Origin: Apostichopus japonicus
Lineage: Eukaryota; Echinodermata; Holothuroidea; Aspidochirotida; Stichopodidae
Direction of reading: 5' to 3'
Assembly (NCBI RefSeq): GCF_037975245.1
Contig: NC_092579.1
Location: forward strand, 10,593,678 to 10,657,677
Length of the DNA: 64,000 nucleotides
The translations under genes were made by a program, and so were the position numbers. Position 1 is the stretch's first letter. The number at the start of each line of letters is the position of its first letter. The notes beneath the pieces are model-generated. The model saw only the letters and a program-made list of their open reading frames with translations, was not told the origin of the DNA and did no database searches. Shown one piece after another: positions 47,042 to 58,236 of the stretch.

Positions 47042-47046
47042 ATATC

Positions 47047-49470
47047 GTTTGGTTAAATGCCTTTTTCTTACAAGTTGAAAAGCAGAAAATTGCTAAAAGC
47101 ATTCTTTAAGGTTTCTGGCCATTACGCAAGCACGAGTTACATGGTAAGACACCTACCCACCAATTTTGAAATTGATCGGACTTACTGTTTAGGAGGAGTT
47201 TGCGACACTCATTTTTGCTCACTACACACACACACACACCCTCACTTTCTGATGTGGGGGATGAAACACAGTATCCATGATCTACCTATAAATTACATGT
47301 AGGTAGATGAGAAAATGATATACACCACATGTATGAACGAACGTGTCCAGAATGCTGCATTGACGGAGTGGTGCAAAAATCATGGGGCTCTCCAGCATGT
47401 TAACGAAGGGCGTTGTCATAAGTATGTACACAGAGCCGTATATAGCGGCTCTGTGCGTACGCATTTGCAAATATGTGCGTACGTTGTAATTTTTGACAGA
47501 TCTCAAAGAAATCAAAGTTGCTGGTAACATAATTATATAACAATTACCGCAATGTACATATTTTGGAAAGGTTAACCAATGTCGGGCAAAGACTTTAAAG
47601 AACCTAATGCAGCGCTTGTTTTACCATATTTTTGGGTATCATGTTTGATATTTTATTGTGTACAGATAATCAAGGTGATTTAAAGCTTCTTTGTCCAAAA
47701 TTCTTTTAAATTATTACTCCTCCCATCTCCTTCCAATAGATTAACAATAAAGTTGATACCGTAATAAAATAACGAGCAAAGGATATCAATTTCATTCTTG
47801 GGCAGACTATGAAACTCCATCTTTTCTACCTTGTCCATGGCTTATACAAATACATGATTCACCATAAAGACCACCTATAGTTGTGATTGTAAATGATAAG
47901 CAAATGCAGGCGTACTTATATACTCGTAATGACGTCCGTATTCGGGTACACTGTAAACACTTTTTCTCGGTACTTTGTACTCGCATTCGGAAAATCCATC
48001 TTTCATTTAAGTTCATAACTTAATCTTCATCTTGATATATGGATGTTATTTGCAACACATGCCTACAAAAACTGTATGGCAAGTTGTTAATTCAATCACA
48101 CCCTAATATCAGCCTCGACATTATTGTAAATTGTTCACAAAACAAAATAAATAAGGGGATTAGGGGAGGCATTAAACCCAATTCCCTCTCCCACAATGGA
48201 TCCATAACAAGGTTTCACAATAGAAAGAAAGCTTCAGTCAGATCTGGTCATTACACTGTTCCTGCAGTAGGCTATACTCTGACAAAAAAAGATGGTATCA
48301 AAAATTGTACCAATTATTAGTACCGGACTGGTTGCCGGGGGTGGTTGGTAAGCACCCACCCTTGGCCCCTGAATCATCAATTTGAAAGTAAAAAGTAAAA
48401 ATTTGGAACCATTTGTCAGATCTCTTTTTTTACCTTTTTGTTTCTTATATTTTTCCATTTTGTAGCTAATATGGGCCTGCCCCGTCCCCACCACCCCCCA
48501 CCCCTTCTGAATCATGTGCTACTGTGTCAAACCTGGGTCAAAAGCAGAATTATTGTTGATCTTTGGAGGGGAAGGCATGTCCCCCACAAAACATGTCCCT
48601 CCAAGGTGAAGAATATTACACCCATACATATGTCATATTGAATTACCACTATGCATTACATCAGTGAAAATAACTAAAACTATAAATCAGCATCACATTC
48701 TTTGCACTTGGCCGACCCGAAAATTTATGAATTTGTTAATTTGCCCACAGCGCAGAGGTGAACCTTCAATGTGTGTAAAAATTACCCACATGTCCAACAC
48801 TACAAATTATAACAGGTCATTACAAGTAGTACATATAACAACTCCCTTGGCGTTCTCCAATAACATAAACATCTAGGCCTATACAGCATTCCACAGTCAC
48901 TCTACTATGATTGAGGTGAAACAGTACCTTCACTGTCTGAACCACTGATCTGTACACTAAGTTAGTGTACAGATCAGTGGTCTGAACCCCCACACATGAT
49001 ACAACACTCAGTTCATGGTCACCAAACAGTCAGTCTGCAGTTGGAATATTCTCAGATGCAGCTAGATCAATTACAGTGAACTCGCAGAACAGCGGGTTCA
49101 TTGTTATGACCTAATGAAGCGAAAGTGCCAACAAGTTCCCAACAGAATAGAAGTAGAAGCACTACCGTTGGATTCTGTGCAATGCAGCTTACTGCACATA
49201 GGACCGTGGAAGATCATAAATTTTGAAGAAAAGAAATGTTTTCAAAGACGTCTTCCAAATTACGACCATGTTGCACGGACAATAACAAGGGTTTAAAGAC
49301 GGGCCAGAGTAGTTACCTGTGTCTTCACAAACTCAATTGTTAAGCCTTATGATCATTAGATGGTGTATGACGGAATCAGAAGTTGGAGAAAAATAGAGGG
49401 CATGTGACATTAATTGCTTGGCTGGATTCATTATGTAGACCCTTTAAACTTAACCGAGTCACTGATAGGT
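47047..49470. other. no gene; small hairpin insertion
   Basis: No coding exon recognised. Contains the palindrome described at 48936-48988. Confidence 0.4.
48936..48988. repeat. 20-bp perfect palindrome flanked by TCTGAACC
   Basis: Arms ACCACTGATCTGTACACTAA (48941-48960) and its exact inverse (48962-48981) are separated by one G. Directly outside, overlapping the arm ends, TCTGAACC is present on both sides (48936-48943, 48981-48988), so 37 bp sit between an 8-bp direct repeat. Confidence 0.85.
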
Positions 49471-49779
49471 ATGAAATATACGGAAGCTTAAAAGTGCCAT
49501 CAACATAAGAAAACTCAGCCCATAAGTTAGCATTTTTCAGTAAATTGTTTATGGATAACAAGATAATATCTTATCGAAAATCAGAAAAATGATGGATTGC
49601 TCAGTTGCTTTAACTGAGCACTTGAACAATTTTCTGCAAAATGTTTAATTGACAACTTATAATATCTCGTCAATTCAACATTTATCTGAAAAATGTTCAA
49701 TTGTTCACTTCATTCCATCTGAGCAATTGAACAATTTTCTGCAAAATGTTTAAATGACAACTTATCGTATCTCGTCAAT
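49471..49779. repeat. ~120-bp AT-rich tandem repeat family, copy 2
   Basis: Same units as 29459-30028 (TACGGAAGCTTAAAAG, GATAATATCTTATCG, TTTTCTGCAAAATGTTTAA). Its right edge abuts the Copia remnant. Confidence 0.85.
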
Positions 49780-51044
49780 GCTGCATTCACCTTATATATC
49801 AACATGGAAAAATGCCATGGAAGAAGAGCTAAATTCATCATGTGAGAATGATACATTTGAGATAACAACTTTACCCGAAGGTAAACATCCAGTGGGGGGG
49901 GGGGGGGCTGGTGGGTGTATGCAACAAAGAGGATTCAGAAAGTACAAGCAGATTTAAGGCAAGATATGTCGGTTACAATCAAGTGAAGGGGATAGATTAC
50001 AAAGAAACATTTGCCCCGACAGCTAATATCACATCAATTAGGATTTTAATGCAACTGGTAGTGCAAAATGACCTGACTGATGTCAAAACTGCCTATCTGC
50101 ATGCTCCTATTGATGAAGAACTCTATTTAGAGCAACCAGAAGGCTTTGAAGTTTTAACAGACACAGGAGAAAAGTTGGTATATAAGTTAAAGAAATCACT
50201 GTATGGGTTGAAACAGTCCGGTAGAAATTGGAATAAAGTATTACATGAGAACCTTGTTGAAAATGGTTTTCTTCACAATTCATCAGATCATTGTGTACAA
50301 GAAGCAGATTAAAACTGACATGATCATAGTCATTATTTGGGTTGATGATCTCAGTGATTATGGCAGCTTGCTAGATCATTTCAAGGAAGTTATGCAGAAG
50401 AAATTTAGAATGAAAGACTTGGGTAAGATATCATATCTTCTTAGTATACATTTTGAGCAAAAAGAGGGAGAAATCAAGATGAGCCAGGGGAAATATATCA
50501 GCAAAATGCTAGAAAGATTTGGAATGGTGAACATGTTCTAAGGTACCTAGAAGGTACAATTGATCACAAATTATGCTTCAAGTAAACCCTATAGGTTACT
50601 TGCTTACAGTGATTCAGATTGGGCATCTTCAGTGGAGGATAGAAGAAGTACAACTGGTTATTGTTTTAGTTTGACTGGGGATGGTCCATTAGTTTCATGG
50701 AAATCTAAGAAGCAACCCACAGTTGCATTAACCACTTGTGAGGCTGAATACATGGCATTGGCAGTTACAACACAAGAAATTGAAGTTAACTCAGTTGTTT
50801 AATGGTATGGACAAGAACAGTTATGAGCGTACTAATATTCTTGAAGGCAAAAAGAGTGCTATTTCATTGAGTAAAGATCCTGTACACCGACAGAGATCAA
50901 GACATATTTTATTCGTACAATGGTCAATGAGGGTAAGGTAACATTATACATTGCCCAACAGAGGACATGGTTGCAGATAATTCTACAAAACCAGCAACAA
51001 ACTCAAAGATCAACAAGTTCAAGCGATTCCTGTTTGGTAACTGA
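49780..51044 (+). pseudogene. Ty1/Copia pol remnant (RT and RNase H)
   Basis: Begins WKNAMEEELNS-CENDTFEI (linker before RT), then FKARYV-GYNQVKGIDYKE and TFAPTANITSIRILM, DVKTAYLHAPIDEELYL, YKLKKSLYGLKQSGRNW. A frameshift near 50295 leads to MIIVIIWVDDL (VDD active site, Asp codons 50344-50349) and FRMKDLGKISYLLSIHFEQK. Roughly 75-100 codons are missing at ~50541. It resumes YLEGTIDHKL, LLAYSDSDWASSVEDRRSTT (RNase H), KKQPTVALTTCEAEYMAL, then frameshifted KSAISLSKDPVHRQRSRHI and the C-terminus NKFKRFLFGN with TGA at 51042-51044. A 14-nt G run (49894-49907) replaces the GG-RWVY codons. No gag, integrase or LTRs were found; dead and 5'-truncated at the 49471-49779 repeat. Confidence 0.9.
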
Positions 51045-52788
51045 TGTATTTAACATTGAACACTCTGACCACAAGAGGTCTCTATATATATGCATATTTC
51101 TGTAAAGTAATGTTCATACCATGATGTTTAATATTATGAGAGCAAGTTGCGTGCTCCCAAGCCACGCGTGTTTTTGTCACACTAGTAAATCTAAAATATA
51201 CACAAGTTCGGTAGTTGATTCCCTCGGAGAAATGTGAGTTTAGTCCTTTCTGTGTCACTTCTTAAATCTACTAAAATCGCCGCACTTTCAATGTAACGAT
51301 GGCAGATCCAACAATTAGCTAAATTTAGCATATAGCCTATTACAAGCCTACACTTGGCCACTGTGTAATAAAATACACATAGCATACCTAGCCACACTCG
51401 ATGGAGTGTCACGAACCGTATGTACAACGATGACGACAACGTGCGTTCTCATCCTTTCTTTGATGCGTCAAGGACCTTCAATTGTTCAAAAATTTCTAAA
51501 AGGGGAAGGAGGACACCCTAACACCCCTCCCCCATATCAATCGTAAAGTCACCCCCCCCCCTTGCAGATTCCTGGCTACGTCGTTGTAAGGTTGTGATTA
51601 TGACTAGTACTTTTGCATTTTTTGTGTGTAGTTGACTGGGCTATCGGTGACCCTACACCCCCTGTATCCACGCATGATTCATGTAATAACACTCTGTGGC
51701 CTATCCGAAACAACATAAGGCAATGTTCCGCAGAATAGTCTTTATATCTTTCTGGTTCTTTTGTCTACTATAGGACAACTTACGGTATATCCCCAGATGT
51801 CAGAAACTTGGCAAATTCATATCAGCAAATGACTAAACAACAATAAAACGTCATATTTAAGTATGCGGTTCAATAAATCTGGCATGATTTGCTTGTAACC
51901 TGAAGGGGGGAAGGTAAATTCGTCTTTAGTAATGTAAACTCACTAGCCTATTTAATGAGCAAAGCAGCATAATTAATCCAAACCAAATTTGCAAAGTGAG
52001 TACTTTGTTTATGTATCTTCACTAAAAGGATTCATTTAAAGAGCGAAATTGAAAGGGGCATGTTTACTAATTATAACCCATTGAAATGAAAATGAAAAGT
52101 AGTTAGCTTTCACTGACGCAATTAAGGAAGTGAAAGGGAAAGGAATTCTTTGTTTTTAATACAATCATGTCACAGATGGTTATGTTATCTTTAGCTAAAT
52201 CACATGATAAGTGTCAAAAATACCTTTTCGAACTGTGATTTGGCCAAAAATAAATTCCTTGGATAAACAACTGTTAGATGTTATTCCCAGACGACCAAGA
52301 TGATTGTTTCAATACCTGACCATGTCAGCATATTTGGGAATTATACAGACCCCAGTTGGCTGATATAATGTTTGGTATACTTTAAATATATAAATAAAAG
52401 TTTGCGGTTCACATAAAGTCTTTCAGCCGCATTCTTTGTTGTTGTATAGGAAAAGTTTCCCTGTTCAGCTAATACTATCCCGACACAAGTGAAGACTTCG
52501 GAAGGTTGAAAACAACTCTTGATCGCAACAAATTCTTCAGATGCCACTTTTGAGACTCCGTAGATCACTTTGAAGCAGTTTTCAGCTCACAAATTAAGTA
52601 TATGTGTTAAATAGGCATGCAGGAGCTAAGATACGAAGGGGTGTCTGCACTTACAGTATACAGAAGGCTAAAACAAACTTTACAAGAAACTACAGTCACT
52701 AAGACGAAGCAGAGTCTATTTATGTTATTTTGGTTGTGCCCAACACGTCGCCAGTGCAACGATGATTTTTGGTACCGGTACATTAATC
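51045..52788. other. no gene recognised; upstream of Ig gene 2
   Basis: No LTR could be delimited after the Copia remnant. The sequence before 52789 should hold the promoter and 5' UTR of Ig gene 2, but no TATA box or initiator is convincing. Confidence 0.35.
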
Positions 52789-52846
52789 ATGGCGGGCACA
52801 TTGTTCTTTATGGGAACACTAGCCTTACAGCCATCAGAGGCATCGG
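52789..52846 (+). CDS. signal-peptide exon of Ig-family gene 2
   Basis: ATG at 52789 opens MAGTLFFMGTLALQPSEAS and ends in phase 1 at TCGG|GTAAGC. A short hydrophobic core (LFFMGTLAL) with small residues at the end is a typical secretory leader, and the phase-1 exit matches the phase-1 entry of the Ig exon at 52968. Start chosen because the longer upstream open frame is in another frame and uses no ATG in this phase. Confidence 0.7.
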
Positions 52847-52967
52847 GTAAGCAGAAATATTTGTGTTCATAATATCTTTTTGAGTTATGTACTGTAGTGA
52901 ACGTGTTGGAACGAGTCTGTATTATGTCGATGTTAACGAGTTTCTACCGATATCATTTCTCTTCTAG

Positions 52968-53309
52968 TTTCTTCACATGGACGCATCACCAAAAGACAGG
53001 CAGTGAATACAAGGTTGGCAACAGTTGGCTCCTCCACCAACATTACATGTTCCTTTAATTCATCTACCAGTGAGTACGTTATAACTTGGCAGAAAGATGG
53101 GAACATAATAAAGTTACACGATCCATATGAATCTTTACATGTGTCTGATACCCAGGGCCAACGATTCTACACCATAACACCCCTGAAGCGAACTGCAACG
53201 CTGCACATTAAGAATGTTACTTTCAATGATGCTGGTGATTACGTCTGTAAAAGTATTCCCACGGTAGCAGGAAATTCGGAGACATGCCGTTGGGCAATAA
53301 ACGTTCAAG
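52968..53309 (+). CDS. Ig domain exon 1 of gene 2
   Basis: Acceptor ATATCATTTCTCTTCTAG, donor GTTCAAG|GTATGT, symmetric phase 1-1 (342 nt). V-set-like Ig fold: STNITCSFNSS (Cys B), YVITWQKDGNII (Trp), TATLHIKNVTFNDAGDYVCK (D-x-G-x-Y-x-C). Sequons NIT, NSS and NVT are present. Layout and phase are the same as the first Ig exon of gene 1 (12902-13207), suggesting members of one expanded family of surface receptors. An additional Cys (SETCRW) lies near the C-terminal end. Confidence 0.85.
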
Positions 53310-53538
53310 GTATGTCGCACTGCTTTCATATTTCTAAATTAAACACTTGTAGTCTTGTCAATACATTGACGTAACAGGTGATCCGTACCATTAAATGGTT
53401 TCTAAAATATTAGATATAAGGCATACTTTTTATTCAAACCAACTGCATGGCTAACAGAAAAATCTGTTAATGATATTGCTTAAGTTTTCTTATGTTGTTG
53501 AGAAGAAGAAAACAAAAATGTGAGAGCATGAAAGTTAA

Positions 53539-53713
53539 AGGAATAACGAAGGCAGGGATCAAAGACAATTTATATTATTCACTAACCTCAAAACCTTCTA
53601 AGAAAATTCATTGTTACGGTATATAAAGCCGTTAACTTAAATATCGAATATTATATAGTTTTGATGTTACTGAATCATATACATTGTCTTTGATCCCTGT
53701 CTTCGTTATTCCT
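53539..53713. mobile_element. TTAA-target MITE in Ig gene 2 intron
   Basis: Inverted ends of ~31 bp, starting AGGAATAACGAAGGCAGGGA, flanked by TTAA on both sides (53535-53538, 53714-53717). TTAA target use is that of piggyBac or Kolobok. 175 bp, non-coding. Confidence 0.85.
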
Positions 53714-53780
53714 TTAAGTAATGCTGTATGCCGAAACAAAATGTATCCATTGTATCATTCTTATCCGGTTGTTATTGCAG

Positions 53781-54098
53781 GTACAACTACTGTAGTATGG
53801 AAACCTCCAAGCCCGTCAACTACATCAATTATTGTAGAACGTTATACTTGTGTCAACATAACGTGTATTTCTGAAGGATATCCACCTGTTAATGTTACAT
53901 TACAAAAGTATACTGATTACTCAAACAAGCCATGGATAAACACAGACTTAGTTCCACGTATAAAGCAGGAGAGGAACCAAACAACATGGTATTTTGTTTA
54001 TAACTTGACAAGTGCGACATTTGACAGATTAAGATGTTTCGCTGATAACAGCTTTACCAAGCACACACAAGACCAAGGATTTCTTGTGGAAACAGAAA
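53781..54098 (+). CDS. Ig-like domain exon 2 of gene 2
   Basis: Acceptor CCGGTTGTTATTGCAG, donor ACAGAAA|GTAAGT, phase 1-1 (318 nt). Starts TTTVVWKPPSPSTTSIIVER; core Cys in CVNITCISEG and second Cys in FDRLRCFADNSF. No canonical Trp after the first Cys, so a divergent I/C2-type domain. Several sequons (NIT, NVT, NQT, NLT). Corresponds in position to exon 14123-14458 of gene 1. The gene must continue beyond 54098, where TA repeats and the 54849-62807 insertion lie; the next exon-like segment is at 63592. Confidence 0.75.
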
Positions 54099-54241
54099 GT
54101 AAGTAATATAAACTTAGAAAACAACTTGGCCTAGGCCTATATGAATCAAGCAGAGTTTCTTAAACCTACATATGAACCTTATTGTAAAACTTAATGCTAT
54201 TAGAAAAGAACATGTGCTTTAGACGATCTTTGAATCTATCG

Positions 54242-54242
<1 letters not shown>

Positions 54243-54328
<86 letters not shown>

Positions 54329-54350
54329 CATATATATATATATATATATG
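54243..54350. repeat. TA microsatellite
   Basis: Long (TA)n with a short TTTATATAC interruption. Confidence 0.95.
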
Positions 54351-54600
54351 CAGATATCTCGAATTCAATTTCAGATATCTCGAATTCAATTTCTGATATA
54401 TCGAATTCAATTTCAGATATCTGAATTAGAATTTCAGATATCTCGAAATCTATTTTAGATATCTCGAATTCAATTTCAGATATCTGAAATAAAATCTTAG
54501 ATATATCGAATTAAATTTAAGATATATCGAATCTAATTTTAGATATCTGAAATAGAAATTTAGATATCTAAAATAAGAAACAATTTAAGATATCTCAAAT
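54351..54600. repeat. 22-bp tandem GATATCTCGAATTCAATTTC
   Basis: About ten degenerate units combining the palindromes GATATC and GAATTC; decays rightwards into ATATCTGAAAT variants. Confidence 0.9.
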
Positions 54601-55352
54601 TCCCGATTACATGTTAAAATGGCTTTCCATACGGGCGGGCCGGTCGCAGGGGTGTTACTGCTGTGTTATTGTTTTCGGTGAGGGTTATATTTTCAGTTCG
54701 TTCGTTTTGGCCGTGATGTTGTAGTTCTGCTGTGCTGATCAAGTAAAATGCACAGCAAAAGCGTAAATGAAAATATGACAACACTATCGTACCACACTAT
54801 CGTAAGTATTCACTAGAAGTACCACAATCGTATGAAACTTGATTTTTGCACTGGCGGATCCAGGGCCTTTGTTTGGGAGGGGCCAAAGTGGCGTTAGAGT
54901 GATATGAAGGAGGGGTCTAAGGGGAGGGGGTGGAAAATTTTCTATTGCTGAATGCCCTCAGATGCAATTTAGTGCGACAAAAGTGTACAATGGTGATGTT
55001 AATTTACTTTTAAAAAAAAAAAAAGTGTCCCAGGTGTAATTTCCTAAAATATTTATAAAACAAAGTTGGGATCATCTTTCTTAAGAAATTTTAGTTTACA
55101 TAGGTTATAAATTTCTTACAACCAGCCTGTAACTGCAAAATGAATGGTGATAAACTGTAAATCCTCATGCTCATCCATTTGAATTTAAACCAGAAAACGA
55201 AAAGGTTTAGACTAGTCTACCACTGCTATTCCTCTCGATTTTTTTAATTCCCAATCATATGATTTAGCGGATGTTCAGAAACACTTTTTGGCTCACATTT
55301 GGGGGGGGGGGGGGGTGGGCCATGGCCCACGTTGGTCCCCCCTTGGAGTAGT

Positions 55353-55815
55353 GTATAGACCCACACCGGGGCATAATCAACAAGGGGGACCCCAACCGGG
55401 GCATAATCGGTGACCGGAACTAGGGCAAAATGGACAGTGGGGACCCAGACCGGGGCAAAATGGACAGTGGGGACCCCAACCGGGGCATAATCGGTGACCG
55501 GAACTAGGGCAAAATGGACAGTGGGGACCCAGACCGGGGCAAAATGGACAGTGGGGACCCCAACCGGGGCATAATCGGTGACCGGAACTAGGGCAAAATG
55601 GACAGTGGGGACCCAGACCGGGGCAAAATGGACAGTGGGGACCCCAACCGGGGCATAATGGGCATTGGGGACCCGAACTAGGGCACGGAACTAGGGCAAA
55701 ATGGCAGTGGGGACCCGAACTAGGGCAAAATGGACATTGGGGACCGGAACTAGGGCAAAATGGACATTGGGGACCCAAACCAGGGTAAAATGGACAGTGG
55801 GGACCCAAACTAGGG
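55353..55815 (-). repeat. terminal 30-bp repeats, left arm
   Basis: Tandem ~30-bp units GGGGACCCAGACCGGGGCAA (AATGGACAGT) and variants (ACCGGGGCATAATC, GGAACTAGGGCAAAATGG) in a higher-order ~84-bp pattern, about three times here. Inverse at 62430-62784 with fewer units. The unit length keeps one frame open (Cys/Pro-rich), probably incidental. Confidence 0.9.
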
Positions 55816-56676
55816 CATTTCTGGAAAATGAGAACAAAAGCGATGTGTTGTACAGTTTTGTTTTTTATTCGAGTGCACCACAGCATATCTTCACATCAAA
55901 CAAGAAAATATATTGAACAAAAGGATAAGTCAATAGTGGCTTTAGTGACAATAACAATAGCGACTCGTCCGTTAGGTAGGATATTGATTTCTGTTTGAGG
56001 CAAACAATTACTAACCCCTAAGATCATCGTCCGTTAGCTATTTTCGCGCTCAGTACACAATGAAACTCAATGTTCTCTCCTTTGGGGTCTTAACCTTTCC
56101 TTTAGGATATATTTTGTCCGGTACAGTAATGTAGCGGGGGACGGATTTTCCCAAAAATTTAGTACACAATTATATACAAACACACTAGCTACATATGAGA
56201 AAAACACTGTATTGAATATTGAAAGGTATCCAACATCAGCAAGACACTTTTCTAAACTCGTTAAAGTCAAAATAGATTTACCTAAAAGATTCACTTGATC
56301 TGATACTAAAAAACGTTTGCACCGAACAGTTCATGAAACGTCACTTTGTAAATAATAAAATTAAAACAGATAAAAGATGCATCGCTAAACACATTTCATA
56401 AAATGTATGTCAACTTAAGAAAACGCTTCATTTAAAATAAATAAACACATAAAATCATGCATGATTATGTTTAGAACAACAACTTGGTAAGCACATGAAA
56501 TAGTGAACATTGAAATGATCAATCGTTAAAGATATGGATTGATAAAATAATATACATCTTGGTCATTACGGTGAACGTCATCGGTAAACCTTCCAACGAT
56601 ATCCGCCATACGTTGTCCACGGTTGTTATTTCTTTCTTCAGATCGATCGTATAGTCACCCACGTCTCTCTGACAAC

Positions 56677-57165
56677 TTACACATCGTTGTCATCGTCCTC
56701 CTCATCATCACTTTCGTATTTGTTCTTCAGTCCATGATGTAATATCTTAGACATTTCCTTATTGAGTTCGAGCAAGTGCATCCAAGTCTCCACAGCATCA
56801 TACGTGCGTTCACCATCCCCGTCATCGTGATCGTCACCACCATTATCATCACTGCTACTACTGCCAGTACCGTCTGATGTTTCAATCGGCTCATCCGAAC
56901 TATTTTGTTCATTACTTCCCTCAGTATCCACCAGGTCATCGTCCTCTTCACTGCGGTCATCGGTCGTATCACTTTCACGATGTTTGCATTTCACGCCGAC
57001 ACGACGCGTATTCACATAACGATCTCTATTACCATTCACACTGTCATCCTCGCTTTTAGTTACCATCGCCGCCTTTTGATTACTAGGGTGAATGATGGAT
57101 TCGTGTCGATGAAGATTGAACTGACGGTTAAATCCTTTATTGCATATTTTACAACGAAATCTCAT
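56677..57165 (-). CDS. one-finger C2H2 protein with acidic tail (left arm)
   Basis: 162 aa from ATG at 57165. Residues 4-25 form a canonical C2H2 finger: CKIC, 12 residues including FNRQFNLHR, then H-ESII-H. The middle is rich in Asp/Glu/Ser (EEDDDLVD, SSSSDDNGGDDHDDGDGE). A short conserved-looking helix follows (VETWMHLLELNKEMSKILHH), and the end is DDEEDDDNDV. It looks like a small DNA-binding or chromatin-associated regulator: finger for DNA, acidic region for protein contact. The open frame is intact and identical in the other arm (61087-61575), as expected for a gene carried by an element. No family assigned and no intron evident. The acidic codons are GAT/GAC-rich, so a chance frame is conceivable but unlikely given the perfect finger at the N-terminus. 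Confidence 0.65.
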   Translation of the reverse strand: MRFRCKICNKGFNRQFNLHRHESIIHPSNQKAAMVTKSEDDSVNGNRDRYVNTRRVGVKCKHRESDTTDDRSEEDDDLVDTEGSNEQNSSDEPIETSDGTGSSSSDDNGGDDHDDGDGERTYDAVETWMHLLELNKEMSKILHHGLKNKYESDDEEDDDNDV

Positions 57166-57250
57166 CTTGAGGGTGTGTACTCTTTTGTGTCATTCGACGC
57201 AATGAGAGCTATTAAACAAAAATGTGAATGATATACTTTTTGAATATATC

Positions 57251-57620
57251 AATATGAGCACATGCTCAATTGCTCATCTAAACGACTCTCTTTTGCTCAC
57301 GATGTGTTCTTTTGCTCTTTGAGTCACTCCTTTTATGCTCGCGTGCTCATCACATGAACCACATCATGCGTTTTTGTTTTGTTGCTAATTCTAATATGAG
57401 CACATGCTCAATTGCTCATCTAAACGACTCTTTTTTTGCTCACGGTGTGCTCTTTTGCTCTTTGAGTCACTCCTTTTGTGTTCGCGTGCTCATCACATGA
57501 ACCACATCATGCGTTTTTGTTTTGTTGCTAATTCTAATATGAGCACATGCTCAATTGCTCATCTAAACGACTCTTTTTTGCTCACGGTGTGCTCTTCGAG
57601 TCACTCATTTTGTGCTCATA
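57251..57620 (+). repeat. ~142-bp tandem repeat GAGCACATGCTC, left arm
   Basis: Units start AATATGAGCACATGCTCAAT at 57251, 57393 and 57536. Contain ATCTAAACGACTC and CATGAACCACATCATGCG. The right arm has two units only (60780-61011). Confidence 0.9.
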
Positions 57621-58236
57621 TTTAAAAAATGATATAATCCACGGTAAAGGTTCCAGTGAAAATAATATCGTATAAATCCACGGAACTTGCTTCGAAGGTC
57701 CGACAAAGGGAAGAGAGAAAGTATCCCGGTAAATGAATCCGATTGGTCTATGTGTATCAAGTTTTATGTCGTGTACGTGGCACAGGCAAAAGATCCTCAG
57801 GTATGGGACCAATCAAGCCTGCTCGTGCAATGTATCAGCCAAAAACGCATCGACTTGGTTACTTTTCAGCCATGACGCACTTTTCCCCATCAAAATTTGG
57901 CACAAAGTGAGACTGTCCTACCTAACCACTGTTTGTATACCCCCAATACTTTATCAAGTTCTAATGGAGCACCTTCCTCCCCGAAGACTATTTGACCTTC
58001 TGCCCCCTTTACCCCTCTTTGAAAACGATCGATCGGGACCATTGTCTGCCACCAGCCTAAGATTCCAACACACACAATGAGGCATTATCGATACTTGGGT
58101 GAGACTTGGCATGTATAATGTGCACATATACGCAGTGTATATAGTGTATTTGTATAACACTGTGTGAGCTATAGGCACAACGTATGAGACCATCGTAACC
58201 CATGTTTGGATCATCCTTATTTTGGATAACTGGCTC

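Noticed and set aside
51045-51200. 3' LTR of the Copia element
   Set aside because: No TG...CA-bounded repeat could be paired with a 5' copy, so no LTR is called.
55377-55886. 169-aa Cys/Pro-rich open frame (CPGLGPHCPFCPSS-type repeats)
   Set aside because: It arises because the terminal repeat unit is 30 bp, a multiple of three; it lies in tandem DNA, has no start context, and breaks in the other arm.
57733-58080. 115-aa open frame mirrored in both arms
   Set aside because: Its presence in both arms only reflects arm identity; no domain, codon or start evidence.
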